Of a stretch of DNA of 64,000 bases, positions 46,517 through 59,915 are shown piece after piece. Made by a program: the position numbers and the translations under genes. The stretch's first letter is position 1. Each line of letters opens with the position of its first letter. The stretch comes from Alitta virens (Eukaryota > Annelida > Polychaeta > Phyllodocida > Nereididae), in contig OW028585.1 in the NCBI GenBank assembly GCA_932294295.1, forward strand, positions 1,770,001 through 1,834,000, given 5' to 3'. The notes beneath the pieces are model-generated. The model saw only the letters and a list, made by a program, of their open reading frames with translations. It had not been told where the DNA came from and did no database searches.

Positions 46517-48179
46517 CTTAGCAAGAGACCCGGGGTCTGTGTCTTTGTACGCTATTCATGATGTGTTTGTGACAAACAGTGGCAAGATGGCTACAATATT
46601 CTGTGATAATGGGTCAAATACTACATACATAACTCACAGCGCTGCAGACAAACTTTGTGCCAGAAAACTGGATAGGTACACACTTGGTGTAACTACTATG
46701 GGGAATATTGACACTGAGTATGACTCAAGGCTGTATGAAATTTCAGTTCGCACAATGTCTGGTAAAATAGCTCCAATTATGGCTTTTGGTATGAATGAAA
46801 TCACAGGTCCAGTGTCCAAGCTTGATGAAAATTGCTTATCTGAATTGTTTCCAGAATATGATGTTTCACTGTTACAGAGAAAATTCAGAAAAGTTGATAT
46901 TCTGTTAGGATGCGATTACTTTGGACTACACCCAAAGCATGAGTTGTACAGCGCAGGGGATCATCTCAGTATCATGCAGGGAGAATTAGGTGTCTGCATA
47001 CAAGGTCATCACCCTGATCTAAAAGAAAACACGAAATTCTCTTCCAACATGATCAAAACAATTCATGAGTACAGGATCAACACTGACTGCAATCATGTGC
47101 ACTTGGACACACATCCTGAATTCTCCAATCCACACTTATCAGGTATAAATAGTGACAACTCAGTTTCTGCTTGTACAATGTTTTGTAAAGTAGACATACT
47201 CAACTTTATCAATGGTGAAGAACTAGTAACAGAAACAAACCCACGTTGTGGAAGCTGTAAATGTGCCAAATGTCCAATTGTTGGTCACTCTTATTCCTTT
47301 AAAGAGGAGCAAGAGTTAATCATGATCCAAGAAAACCTGAAGTATGATGAAGTTTGTAAGTGTTGGACAACTAGCTATCCCTGGTTAGTGGATCCTGAGA
47401 CATTACCTGATAATTATTATGTTGCACTAGCTACCCTCAAGTCAACTGAGCATACTTTAGCCAAGGACCCTGAATGGGCTGAGAAATACAGAGCTCAAAT
47501 TCAAGATATGTTGGATAGAAATGTTGCAAGAAAGCTGTCTAAAGATGAAAGACAGAACTGGAATGGTCCAAAGTACCACATAAGTCATCTGGCAGTGCAG
47601 AATTCAAATTCTAAATCTACACCAGTGCATATTGTTTTTAATTCAAGTCAACTGTGTAAAGGTGTTTCACTGAACTCTGCACTCGCCAAGGGTCCCGATA
47701 ATTACATCAACAATTTGATTGGTTTGTTACTGAGATGGCGAGAGGAGAAGGTAGCATTTGTTGGTGACATCAGAAAAATGTTCAACTCAGTGCACATGGA
47801 ACTTCTGGAACAACATTGTCACAGGTTTTTGTGGAGGGATTTGGATGTAACAAAGGAACCTGATTTCTATGTGATGACAAGAGTCAACATGGGAGATCGA
47901 CCAGCACCAGCAATCAGCACTGAAGCTCTGTACAAGACAGCTAGTCGATTTCAAGCTGATAGTCCTGCAGCTGCATATGTCCTGCGTACGTCAAGCTATG
48001 TTGATGATTTGATTGACTCAGTTTCTGATATTTCCACTGCTTTAAAAGTCATTCGAAAGGTTTCAGTTTCATACAAAAATTTCAAAATTGGTGAAAAGGT
48101 TTTTGAATACATTGGTGTTAGGGATACAGTTGTGACTCGTAGTGTACAGCGTCTTGCTTTACTTGTACCAATTAATTAA
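46512..48179 (+). CDS. BEL/Pao retrotransposon pol fragment (protease + partial RT), 555 aa
   Basis: A single open frame. It has a retropepsin-like box FCDNGSNTTYI (about residues 30-40), the BEL/Pao cysteine cluster CGSCKCAKCPIVGHSYSFKE (about 245-265), then RT with FVGDIRKMFNSV and the YVDDL catalytic box (about 496-500). It ends soon after, so RT is incomplete and RNase H and integrase are absent; gag is also missing. The first codons coincide with the left-arm junction (46,516), so the first ATG is not a native start. It is open over 555 codons despite truncation at both ends, in contrast to the dead LINEs around it. This suggests a recent insertion, or less likely a retained function. 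Normal role: maturation protease and cDNA synthesis of an LTR retrotransposon. Confidence 0.85.
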   Translation: MHLARDPGSVSLYAIHDVFVTNSGKMATIFCDNGSNTTYITHSAADKLCARKLDRYTLGVTTMGNIDTEYDSRLYEISVRTMSGKIAPIMAFGMNEITGPVSKLDENCLSELFPEYDVSLLQRKFRKVDILLGCDYFGLHPKHELYSAGDHLSIMQGELGVCIQGHHPDLKENTKFSSNMIKTIHEYRINTDCNHVHLDTHPEFSNPHLSGINSDNSVSACTMFCKVDILNFINGEELVTETNPRCGSCKCAKCPIVGHSYSFKEEQELIMIQENLKYDEVCKCWTTSYPWLVDPETLPDNYYVALATLKSTEHTLAKDPEWAEKYRAQIQDMLDRNVARKLSKDERQNWNGPKYHISHLAVQNSNSKSTPVHIVFNSSQLCKGVSLNSALAKGPDNYINNLIGLLLRWREEKVAFVGDIRKMFNSVHMELLEQHCHRFLWRDLDVTKEPDFYVMTRVNMGDRPAPAISTEALYKTASRFQADSPAAAYVLRTSSYVDDLIDSVSDISTALKVIRKVSVSYKNFKIGEKVFEYIGVRDTVVTRSVQRLALLVPIN

Positions 48180-48960
48180 AATGTTTAGAGCCTAATCACT
48201 GCAACTCTCATCCTCTCGATGTGTTGGTATCTCCAACATTTTGTCACTGGGTGTCATTTTAATTTGACAGCCAGTGTACTTTTTGTGTGTTTCACACAAT
48301 TTTCAAAATCACAGTATTTCACACTGCATGGTTGAATGGTTTCCTGTTAGGCCATTCAAATCATTAAGCAGCCAGCACTTATAGAAGCAACATTTGCTTA
48401 GCTGTGATTTTCCCTGAGAATGTGTGTATCTACATAAATGTAAGTCCTTTATTATATCTTTATTTATGAGTTACAGTGATATGACTCTTGTTTTAGCTTT
48501 ATTCAAATTCATATTTATTAGCTTCGCAATTATGTATCATTAGATTTTCAATGTAGTAATTACTGCATTTCATGTTTGTACAGCTCAAACTGAAATCTTG
48601 CTGTGACAGTTGAGAGAGCAGTACAGTATAATCTGCTAATCTGGTATTTGGCATATCTCGGTAGAGATTGTGAGTTCTGTTTTTATATTATATTCTCATT
48701 TATTTAGTGCCATAATAGACTTACATTATGGTATCAGTATATTGATTACTGAGCTATTTATTATAATTTGCATGACATTTATGTTATATATATGTATACA
48801 TCATTGCTATTGCTATATTTGAATGTTTCCTGTTTTAGGGAACCTAGGCTATATAGACTTATCTACGGAATAAAGTGATGAAACGTAGCTGAAGAGTCTG
48901 TCTGTCTTGAGTACTATCTCCGTGTGAACCAAAATACCAGTATAAATACCCACAAGGCCT
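48180..48960 (+). mobile_element. Probable 3' non-coding/LTR region of the BEL element
   Basis: Follows the pol fragment directly. A candidate LTR start TGTTGGTATCTCCAACA lies near 48,221, and an AATAAA at 48,869-48,874 is followed by GTCTGTCTGTCTTGAGTAC. Neither LTR border is proven because no second copy is in the window. Confidence 0.4.
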
Positions 48961-49439
48961 TTTTGATTAAACTTTTTGTACCAAATGCTAATCTATAAAG
49001 CACCTTATATTAAAACATCTGACTGCTTTGGAGGCATTGCTAGCATCCAAATTATAAATTTTGATAGCATGATGTGAAATTGTATCACTTTCTGTGCATG
49101 ACCATAGTAGGAATGACCATATTAGGCTGCCCTAGCTCTGTTTGGGACAGTGAGCTCTATGACCATAATGTTAGCTTATTTTGGACCAGAAATCTTTGTT
49201 TACTACATTCAAAATGCATAAATTAATGTTTTAGATGCAATGGAATTGGTAATCTACTTTAGAAAAACATGGTTCTTCCAGTTAATTCAGCAGTGGAAGA
49301 TCTACATGCACTCAGAACAAGCAGCCTTCCAGTTCCAACAATAATTAAAACAATCTATGTATGACCTGCAGCAGTGGCTGATGCGTTGGCCTGCTATGAT
49401 GGGCTGGGGAAACTAGGATATAAATCCACACAGGGGTTG
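48961..49439. other. Spacer remainder, nothing firm
   Basis: Single-copy in the window. A weak tRNA-like stretch (GTGGCTGATGCGTTGG near 49,373) could be a SINE head but lacks a good B box. Confidence 0.3.
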
Positions 49440-50973
49440 TTTCATTCCTTTTGTTTCTTTTCTTGTTATATAAAAGTCGGGCACAGTCCTCTTTTTCAAA
49501 GAAAGATTTGTTTATTAAAATGGGGATCAGTCCGAATAAAATATATATTCCTTGTTTTTAACATGCTCTCTTTCTTTTATGGAATATTCAGTGATGATAG
49601 GCAATTAATTATCAAAGATGGACATGCATTAATGAAGAAATATCCTACCTGTTGCTCAAAACCAGTTGAATGTATCATTACTTTTGCCGCAAGTCTGCAT
49701 ATATGGACTGATATAATAATATCAGTCTAAATATTACATAGTTGTATTGTCTGCAAAGTTACCTATTGAGGTTGGTGTCCCTCAGGGATCCATACTAGGC
49801 CCCTGCTTTTTCATTATCCATACAAATGATTTGGTAAATGCGACCTCAGCCTTTCATCCAATTGTTTATTCTGATGATACAACTCTAGTTGCATCACTAA
49901 ATACTTTTCACAGTCCTGATAGAACAATTGAGATAAATATAAATGATCAGTTGGTCAGGTTAAAGAACTGGTTGAGTTCTAACAAGTTTCCAGCTGTCCA
50001 TTAGTAAAACAAAAACCAAGGCCATGATCTCCCAAACCCCACAACGAAGAGTTTATTATCCCCATTTACAGATAGAAAATAGCACCATAGAATTTATTGA
50101 GGAATTTAACTTTTTAGGTATCATTGTAGATAAAAACTTAAGTTAGAGATCCCATTGTGATATAATAACTAAAAAGTTTTCTAAAACTATAGGTGTTATG
50201 AATTGTTTGAAAAATACGGTGCCTGTTTATACTCTACTTCACATGTATAATTCTTTGATTCTATCACGTTTGACCTATAATGTTCTCTCATGTTGGGTTG
50301 GAAGTGTCCACGTGTGTTTGGTTTACAAAAGAAAACTGTGAGGATTCTTACAAATAGTAATTACAATAGTCACACAAATGGACTTTTTAAGTCTCTGAAA
50401 TTACTTAAATTCCATGACATTTTTACACTGCATGACCTTGAATTATGTTATAAACATATAAATCTCATTCTCCCGAAATATTTTATTGATCTACTGCCAT
50501 TATCACTAACTGAGCATCATAATTATGAAACAAGACAAGTACATAGATTTAGATTGCCATAAGTTAATCATGAATTTGCCAAGCAAAGTATTAAATATAG
50601 GTACATAAATAATTTAAACAACACGTCTGTCAGCTATAAGGAAAAACTACATACACAAAGTCAAGACAGTTTTAAGAGGTATATTAAATTTAGTATAATT
50701 GCAACATATAATGAACATTGTGATATTCCCAATTGTTATATTTGTTCAAGTTTATTACGGTCATTATATTCATGACATACCTTTTGTATATGTCATCATT
50801 GATGAAGAACACTGTTTATATTTTTGTTTTATTAATTTGAAATAGTATAGAATATATTTTATGAATCTTTAATCCCTGTAGGTGACCTCACGGTAGCGAA
50901 GGAATACCTTCTTAGTTGGATCTCCTCACATTACGTACAAAATGTTTTGAAAATTAAATGAATAATATATGTT
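49440..50973 (+). mobile_element. LINE X, right arm
   Basis: Partner of 43,561-46,516 without the MITE, extending about 185 bp further into the spacer (49,440-49,624). The frame 49,747-50,004 has [14 protein letters not shown] and YSDDTTLVASLNTF, then QLVRLKNWLSSNKF. 50,290-50,562 has the LELCYKHINLILP / YETRQVHRFRLP tail. A stop after the RT and a missing RT N-terminal half make it dead. Confidence 0.7.
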
Positions 50974-51539
50974 TTATGAATCTTTTGATTAAATTCCATA
51001 ATTAATTGACACATGGTTCAGAACTGAGTTCTTGCAAAAAAATATGTAACCATAAAAATTAAGGTAACATATGTGGTTCATTTAAAAACAATTTCCACAT
51101 ACAATGCAATTATTATGAACATGATACTATTTCCATTACTTTATGAAAGCTTGAATATGATACTACATCAAAATATTAATCTGGAAATGTGTTTATTAAT
51201 CTAATCAACACTAATCAATTTCTTTTACAGTGTCACATTTTGTCACAAACTTCCTTTGAAAAAATGAATTACAATTTAATTTCATGTCATGTTGCAGAAC
51301 AATTGGCACACTTACAAGCTCTTAAGAACTACTACAAGCTCCTGCAACCAAGGACAAGCTTGTAGGAACTGATAAAACCTATCTACATATTATTGCAAAC
51401 TATTAAAAACAAACCTTCGATGTTTCACAACCTGTTTCAGTTCATAGAAAAAAGTTGTTGTAGCCTTCCAGGAACTGTGAAGAACTGAAGAGAAGTGTGG
51501 CGAACTGTGGCAATTAAAAACAAACTTTTACCAAGTCTT

Positions 51540-54500
51540 ATGAACTCACCAAATTTTTGCCAGTTCTTCTTTTCAAAGAGAGCTTTGCTTGTTAAAATAG
51601 GGATCAGTCAGTATGAAATTTATATTCATGATTTTATAACCTGCTATATTCCATTGATGGAATATTCAATAATAATCAAAAGACAGACAAATATTAACAA
51701 AGACATGTCTTACCTGTTGCTTGAAACCAGTTGAATGGCATTACATTTGCCACAAGTATGCATTTATGAACTGACATAATAATGTCATCACTTCAACATT
51801 GATCATTAACAATTAAAGAAAGACCAAAAATTAATGAATTATTGAGCTCATGGTTTCATTCAGTTTTATACCAAAGATCACACTGCCCACTAGGTTCTCC
51901 AGAAATAGTGCAACTCTAATAGATAATGTGTTCTCTAAAATCTCACAAAATTTCTCCTAAACATATAGTGGCATTTTAACAAATGGCCTTTTAACAAATA
52001 ATATTTCTGACCTTCAGGCATATTTTATATGTTTTGATAACCTTGCAAGAACTAACATAACCCCAAAATTTCAATGAAAATACCTTAAGGAGCTTTAAAG
52101 CTGAGATAATTTCATTTGATCTAAATAGTAAACTGAATGTTGGGCCCGCCAGTAACCCTGATGAAAACTAAAACATCCTAGATAAAATAGTAAAGAATTA
52201 AAAGATAAACACTTTCCAGTCAAAACTGTCAAATTTAATAGATACAGGCACAAAAAGAATAAATGGATCACAAGAGGCATACTGAAACTCAGTAAAATTT
52301 TGTGATCAACTCTATGCCAGACTAAAAAAAAAACCTTTGCATTCCCCTCTTAAGGAAACCCTCAGAATTAACTTATCAACCTATAATACAATTCTTAAGA
52401 CAAACATACCATTAGCCAAACTTTAATATTATAATCAAACTTTTGAAAAATATTAAAAAGATATAAAAACACTTGGATCACAATCAAAGAATAAATAAGT
52501 CGAACAGATGATAAAAAAAATGCTCTCTAATATTTTTTAGGTAAATGGTAATATTATTTCTGATCCCCAACAAATACCCAATAACTTCAATCAATACTTT
52601 GAAAATTTGACCCCAAAAAGTAATGATTACAGAAATTATCTAGCAAATGCAATACCACAAAGACTTAAGACAAGAAGTATCTGAGGAGTTTGTTCTCACT
52701 GTTATAAATAAGCTTCCAGCAAAAACAAGTTGCAGAATAAATAGATGGATTATCCATGCATTTCGTTAAGGAAATTAAAGATATCATAGCAGGCCCATTA
52801 ACTACCATAATTAATCAGTGTCTAAATACAGGTATGTTCCCAAATAAACTAAAAATAGCTAGGATTGTTCCAGTACATAAAAAAGATAATAGTTCAGTTA
52901 TAGATAATTACAGACCATTATCTGTGTTGCCAGCTCTTTCTAAAATATTTGAAAAAATAATGCACATGCAACTAAACAGTTATTTCATATCCTTAAATCT
53001 GATTTATCCCAGCCAATATGGATTTAGAGAAAACCAAACTACAGAATATGCAGCCATAGAAAATATTCACCAAGTAACTGAATGCCTAGAAGATAATATA
53101 AAATCCCTTGGAAATATTTCTGGATCCGTCAAAGGCATTTGATACATTAGACCGTACAATATTATTACAAAAATTTCTACATTATGGAATAACTGGCAAT
53201 GGCTATAAACTTTGTGAGTCCTATCTTGCAAATAGAAAACAATATGTGGAGTTTACAACTCTGAGTTACTAACTATCAAGACAGGTGTGCCACAAGGTTC
53301 TATACTAGGACCTCTTCTTTTTCTTATCTATGTGAATGACTTAAACAGATCCACAAATAATATGTTCAAATTCATCATGTAGGCAGATGACACAACACTA
53401 TTAGCAACTACCTCTACAGTGAAACAAGACATTTTATACAACTGGTCGATTCATTGGAATAATGAGCTCATGAATATCAGAAGTTTGTTAAAGGTAAATA
53501 AGCTGTCTCTGAATGTCTCAAAAACTAAATATATGATCTTTCACAGCAAAGATAAATACATTCCAGATATACAGTTATATATAGATGGTGATAGACTAGA
53601 AAGAGTGGGAAGTTTTGATTTCCTGGGTATTACAATAGATGAAAGTCTAACATGGAATGATCATATAAACTGTTTCTTCCAACTGAAACATTACTTGTAA
53701 TATACAACTCTCTTATCTTATCACATTTACTTTATTGTGTTTACTTTGAGGATTAAAATCAAATAGGTTAATGAAACTGCATAAAAGAGCGATAAGAATA
53801 AATAATTCCTATGAAAATCGGCTCTTCAAACAACTTAATTATTAAAAATTGGATGATATCTTGCACTTACAGGAGTGGGAAATTTTATCACAGATTAACT
53901 TACCAAAATCTACCACACTACTTTCAGCAGTTTAATATTCCCAGGCAGTTAGAAATATATTCCTATCCAACAGAAGACAGACATTCATTAGTAATCCCCT
54001 GGCTCAGGTACCAACTGTCAGAAAGCTCAATCAAAATTAGATTACCACAACTAATTAATCAAGCACCAATAATAATCATAGATAAATGAGCACATATAGT
54101 CTTCATGGTTTATAATTCAATCTAAAAAGGGCATATATCAATGCCTATAAAACTGACTGCACTAATCCAAACTGTTATGTATGCAAACTGTTATGTAACC
54201 CATCAGCGAACATGCTTTTAAATAAATTAATGCAAATCTAGATAACAATTGGGTGCTGACCTGCTTGTAGATATTGCAATCCTTTCCATGATGTTACTTC
54301 CATATGTGGCCAATACTCATATATGTCATAACACAAAATGGCTCATAGGTGGCTACACGTCAGCGGCTTTTGGTCTTAGTGCATGTCTCCGAATGCTAGT
54401 CGTTTCGGCCTTCGACCAATTCGGCCCGGCTGATACGACTCGTTTAAATGAGTCGATTCGGCCTACGAAACAAGTCGGTTCGGCTCCCTATACTTTAGCA

Positions 54501-55509
54501 TTGAAGCTGAACAGACCCGGTTCGGTCTAGAAAATAAGTCTATTCGGCCGCGTGTTCGGCCAGCCGCCAAAAAATACTTAATCTGCCTTTATCATCCCCC
54601 ACCCCTGGCGCCGCTAAGAAATAGATTATCTTGATAACTAATTATGATAGAATGATGATATTTACACCTATTTGTTATTGGTAACGAGCCCTTTAAAATC
54701 AAAATACCAGCCTTGACATTTGAACAACAGAGAGGTTTCTGCAATTTTATTTATTAATGACAAAATATAAATCATAATCACAATTCAAAAAAACAATAAA
54801 GACTTCCAAAATAGTAAATAAATATTGTTGTGTGTCTAATCCATGACCGGACCATTGAATTTAGATATTTCTTTCAGCAATTCCATAGTGTATTAATATT
54901 TAGTTTTTTATCTAAATACACAAATTTATTAGTAAATAAAATATAAATTAAAACAAACATAAATGTTAGTTTTATTTGTGTTTCACATTCTTCAAGTAAT
55001 ATCAAAGCATTTGCATTCAATTCAAGTAATATCAAAAAGTTGTTTCTTTATTCTTTCTTTATTATTTCAAGTAATATCACAAAACATTTCTAATTGCATT
55101 CAATTCTTTCTCTATTCCTTTATCCATGGTCTTTATTCTTTCTTTATTATTTCAAGTAATATCACAAAGCAATTCCAATTGCATTCAATTCTTTCTCTAT
55201 TCCTTTATCAATGGAAACCGATTCCTTTCATTCTAGATTGCACTTAAAAAAGCAGAAGGCTGAAACGACTCAATTAAACGGCCGAACCGTCGCGTTTTTG
55301 AAGTCCATTCGGCTCCCATACAAAAATATAGGAGGCCGAATCGACTTCGCTAAAAGGCCGAATCGACTTTGCTAAAAGCCGAACCGACTTGTTTTTGGCG
55401 AGGCCGAACAGGCTCAAGGCCGAAACGACCTGCTACCATGTCTCCTATGACAATACCTTGATAATTTTTGTTTATGTAAATTGCAAGTTCATGGCCAAAT
55501 AAATACGTT
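51540..55509 (+). mobile_element. LINE Y, right arm (dead, with nested foldback-like insertion)
   Basis: RT frames are at 52,756-53,142 (NYRPLSVLPALSKIFEK, YGFRENQT), 53,419-53,700 (LSLNVSKTKYMIFH, LGITIDESLTW) and 53,811-54,089 (post-RT tail). It carries the same TAG immediately before ADDTTLL (53,380-53,382) as the left arm and the older block. Confidence 0.75.
54391..55436. mobile_element. Foldback-like element 2, right arm
   Basis: Partner of 39,086-40,132. The 9-bp duplication reads CATGTCTCC at 54,382-54,390 and 55,437-55,445. The GGCCGAAACGAC-type end units are retained with scattered substitutions. Confidence 0.8.
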
Positions 55510-57040
55510 CTCTCTGTCTGTCTGTCTATCTGTCTGACGGTCTGTCTGTCTGCTGTCTGTCTAGCTGTCTACCTCTGTCTGATTGTCTATATATTACATA
55601 GTTTCTTTTGATTCAATTCCAGTTTCAATTCGAGTTTTTGTAAAAAATAAATTAGCATAACAAGAATATTCTTTTTCAAAAAAGGAATATACACCTGCTG
55701 CTGTGTGTAGAATGCCAGCAGCACTAGGCCTACAATGAAAACACTTTAATACGGTATGATGGCCATTGCCTCATTGAAACCAGTGTTTGTGACTTGTATT
55801 CTCCATTCTTTACTCAGAATTAAATTAATGTATTTATCTATTGTTTCAATATCAATTCTACACATGGACCAATATGTTGGTTATCTGGTCAAAATGTTAG
55901 TCAAGTCGTCAATAAACCTAGTAAACTCATCAATAAACCTGGTTAACTCGTCAAAAAGTTTGACAACAGAAAGCTGTAGCCTGGTTCCCGTCTCCACCGC
56001 AAGGCTGATATGGACCAGTTTTTATGTTAACCATGATTTTACTCGATTTATATTTTATCATGTATGATATTGTAAATTCTGTCATTTTGAGGCAAAATTA
56101 AATTATTATTATTATTATTATCATCTACTTAATTATAAACACCTAATTAAAATAGTCAAAATCACATATGGAAAATAATTGCAATATTTGATTGAGACTA
56201 AATTGCTATTTCTGTGTCGCTCTCTCAATTGTTAGAGATTTTCTTCAGGGCATGCAGTATTGTAGTATCAGGTCATAAAAAATGACAAAAATTGTGTTTC
56301 TCGACACATCATAATTACCAAAGTTATGCGGTGACGTGGGGGATGTTTTTTCTTCTGTTTTTATATTGATGACCATAACCACTTCAAGCATGACGATTAC
56401 ATTCATGCATATCTTACATATTCAATTTCCCTGATCATGTTAGAACATAAAATATTTGAAAAGTTTCGAGAATATATTCTTTTACTCCACAATTTCAAGT
56501 GAACTACACTTAATAAAAAATCTAGAGAGTTCTTATAATAATTAACATTGTATAATATTTAATATATGTTCCAAAATTTTATATGAAAATGCATTGAGTA
56601 ATTACAGTTAACATTAAATTTGAAAAGTGATAATCCAATTTTACAATTTATTTCTTGACAACAATTTTTTGATCTTATCTATCATTTTCTAATGGGTCAA
56701 AAAAAAAGTGCATTATCTGTATGAGGACTGAAGACTTTTACTAAATATTAATGATTTATTTGCCCTGACTATCCTTACCTTCTAAAATTATGAGTCACAC
56801 CTTTGATTAATAAATCATTTTATATTAAAAAAATAAAAATAAAATAATAATATAGTAAGTTGAAAAAAACTTGCAGTATATAAACTCATGCAAAACCACC
56901 AGCTAATTCAGTTGAAGTTTTAAATTTGTTTATCTTGGAATTAGTCTAATTTCGGTTTTATATATATATAGAGAGAGAGTTGTGAAATGTCACCTGCCAT
57001 GTTGAAGTGTTCTAGGCAGAGTTGTGAAGTGTCACGTAAC

Positions 57041-57235
57041 CACCCAGGAAATGTACCCCAGGCAAATCTCGCAAAGTTGGGGTATTATCATAATTTATTC
57101 ATGTGGCCTGGCCAGGGGTAGTGGGCAGGCATGTCACGGCAGGGTCAACTCATTTAAATATAACGTTTGGCTCTCTGCTGATTGGCTAGTTTGGAGCCCT
57201 ATCTCGACTTATTTACTGGAACCTTTGCTGGAGTG
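57041..57235. mobile_element. hAT-like MITE, copy 3 (right arm)
   Basis: Partner of 37,287-37,481. The 8-bp duplication is CACGTAAC at 57,033-57,040 and 57,236-57,243. Confidence 0.85.
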
Positions 57236-57279
57236 CACGTAACAAGTACAAAATTGCAATTAATAACTGCAGTTTAATT

Positions 57280-57989
57280 GGGTCAAAATGGTCTAGTCAT
57301 CTCGTCAATCGTCAAGTCCACTTTTGATCACATGACTAGGTCTTTTGATGGAGTATGGTCAACTCGTCTGCCAGACGACTCATCCGCTACCAACTTGTCC
57401 GCCGTCTGACTAACTCGTCCGCCGGCAAAACCAACTTGTCCGTTGCTGAAGCCTACTCGTCCGCCAAGTGTAACCTACGCGTTTGTTGGCCCGCCCATGG
57501 CGGGTAACCGTTTACCAACTCGTCCGCCACCCAAGAGCAGCGTCTGCTTAGTCTGCTGGTAGCTGCCCTAATCCCATGTCAAATATTCCAATTCCCTAAA
57601 TGTTTTTTTCCCTTTTCTTAGAGAAATACTGTGTTTTAGGACAGAGGATAGATACACCATCTAGTGTCTATGGGGGGGGGGGGGGATGGGTAGCACTGGC
57701 AGAGCAGTTGGCTAGAGGACCAGTTGGTTTTCTGGCTGACCAGTTTACTCTTTGTGGCTGACCAGTTGACCACAGGTAGCAGACTATTTGACCAGACTGG
57801 CGGACCAGTTGTACCGGCAGGCGAGTTGGTCTGAGGCCCAGTCGTTGGGAGGACCAGTGGACTAGACCCCCTTTTGACGACTTTACCAAGGCTTTTGATG
57901 ACTTTACCAGGGCTTTTGATGACTTGACCATTGTTTTGACGATTTGACCACTTGATGACTTGACCTATTGACCAGGTGACTGTAGACCC
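57280..57989. mobile_element. Foldback-like element 3, right arm
   Basis: Partner of 36,514-37,242. It has a longer poly-G run at about 57,673-57,684 and lacks the 36-bp templated insertion. Confidence 0.5.
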
Positions 57990-59392
57990 ATTTTCGCACG
58001 TGATATAAACAAACAGTGAATCCGGCGATTTAAAAAAAGAAATTTCTTAGCAAACTGGTAGTTATTTGGGACAAAGTACGGCTGATTTTTAGCACTAATT
58101 ATTTCTGAATTCTCCCGTGTTCCAGTATTCTGCCTACGCTGCTCCTGCGTTGACCCATATATTGTCAAAACTTTGTTCGCTTAAATATACCTGGTCTGTC
58201 ATAGAACTTAGTATGACAGTTCTATACTTGATAAAGGCCTAGGCCCAGGGATAAAAAATTAAAGTAACATATGTGGTTCATTTAAAACATATTCTACATG
58301 CAATGTAATTATTATGAACATGAGAAATTTACGTTGTTGTATAAAACCTTTTACATGATACTGCAACAAAATATTTATCTGGAAATTTATTTATTAATCT
58401 AATCAACACTAATCATTTCCTTTTACAGTGTCACATTTTGTCACAAATTTGATGGTTAAAAAAAAAATCTTTGAGGATTTAAAAACTCTCTAAGGCTATT
58501 GTTCACAGCCTTTGCATTGTTCAAGTGCAGTGATGTTTTTAATCAAGTACAATTTAGATCTTTATAGATACTAGTAAGATCTTGATAAACAAATTGTATT
58601 CTATAAAACACAGCATCTGAAATCTGACATAACCAATGAATAGAGCATGGCCTTTTCCCTCTATCATTTGAACTCCAGGCACTATTTTGACAACGTCTCA
58701 CATAGTCAACTATATTTCCTCTGCATGGATTTTTGTTTCTTTTAAAAGACAATGACATAGAAGACATAGTACAAAAAATTCATTATACAAAAATGAATAA
58801 TTTAATAAAGGAGTGGACAAAGAGACTTCCTCTAAGGCAATAAGTTTGCCACGACAGGGGGTTTCTTAGAAATTTGTTTAATAGGTTTTTGGACCTGAGC
58901 TTGAGGTTGCCATTATATATTAAAACAAGGATTAGTCTAGTAAATCAACACAGACAGAAGAATCATCTTTTATTGAGTAAAATTCCATGGTTACTGACTC
59001 AAATGTGTCTCAAAAAATAATTTATGCATTTTGGAAAAAATATCCAAGGAGTTTAGTAAAACAGAAAATTCCTAGTTAACCCACAGTTCCTCATTCTAAA
59101 ATGGTTACCCAGAAATATCTCATCATGCTTTATAGAACAAAACAGATTGGCTAAAGCCAATCCAAAAAATGCTGTTGCAGTTTAAAGTTTAGGCTGCCAC
59201 TGCATATTACAGATATATCATTATGCAATCATACAATGGTTACAAGTAAAATACGAAGATATTTACAATAGAAAATGTCAATGTACACCGAGGCAGAGGT
59301 CTGAGTTGTATATAACATTTGAGGGTGTACATATCTCATTGTCTGACAATGTCACCTGTGTAATTATTTTGTACAACTGAACCCCATCTATG
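57990..59392. other. Right-arm sequence without recognised element
   Basis: Mirror of 35,111-36,513; nothing further was recognised. Confidence 0.4.
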
Positions 59393-59915
59393 TGTTCAAA
59401 ATAAACATAGGATGCACTGCATCAAAACCCTGAGTGAATCCCACATAGCACACAGGCATCATGAAAACTGTTCAGTGTTTTTCTGACAGTAGGAGGGTGG
59501 GTGTTGCACTTTCATTTCCAGAGCAGAACTCTTAACACACACATTCGTTTCTGAACTTCAGCACTAATGCACTTACCTGAATGAAATTTCATACAGTAAC
59601 ACTCTGTTTTGGAAATTTAGAAAAATATTACTTCCTGCGTGTTTATATAGTGTGTGTGATTTGACCAAGTTTTCCTATTTTGAACTCTTGAGCTTCATCG
59701 ATTATTATATTCTGACAATTTTGAAAATATTTAAATAATAACAATCCATTCTGTTCAGAGCAAAGCCAAGTGAGCATCAAAAGTACTGTGTATCCTTTTT
59801 CTGCCATTTAATTTTTCTGTTTTAAAGATTTTATGCACAATGAGGATTATTCAGTTTGCTAGAATTATCAACACAATAGCATGTTCCCTTAACTAATCTA
59901 CAACTAAGATTATCA
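59393..59915 (+). repeat. Repeat P and module M in the right arm
   Basis: Partner of 34,586-35,110. P sequence ends at ...AAGATTATCA exactly where the LTR starts. Confidence 0.7.

Noticed and set aside
49373..49435. tRNA-like stretch in the spacer
   Set aside because: A-box-like word present, but the B box is poor and no cloverleaf can be drawn.
49374..49730. 118-codon open frame
   Set aside because: Runs through the spacer/LINE X boundary in a frame without LINE motifs; incidental.
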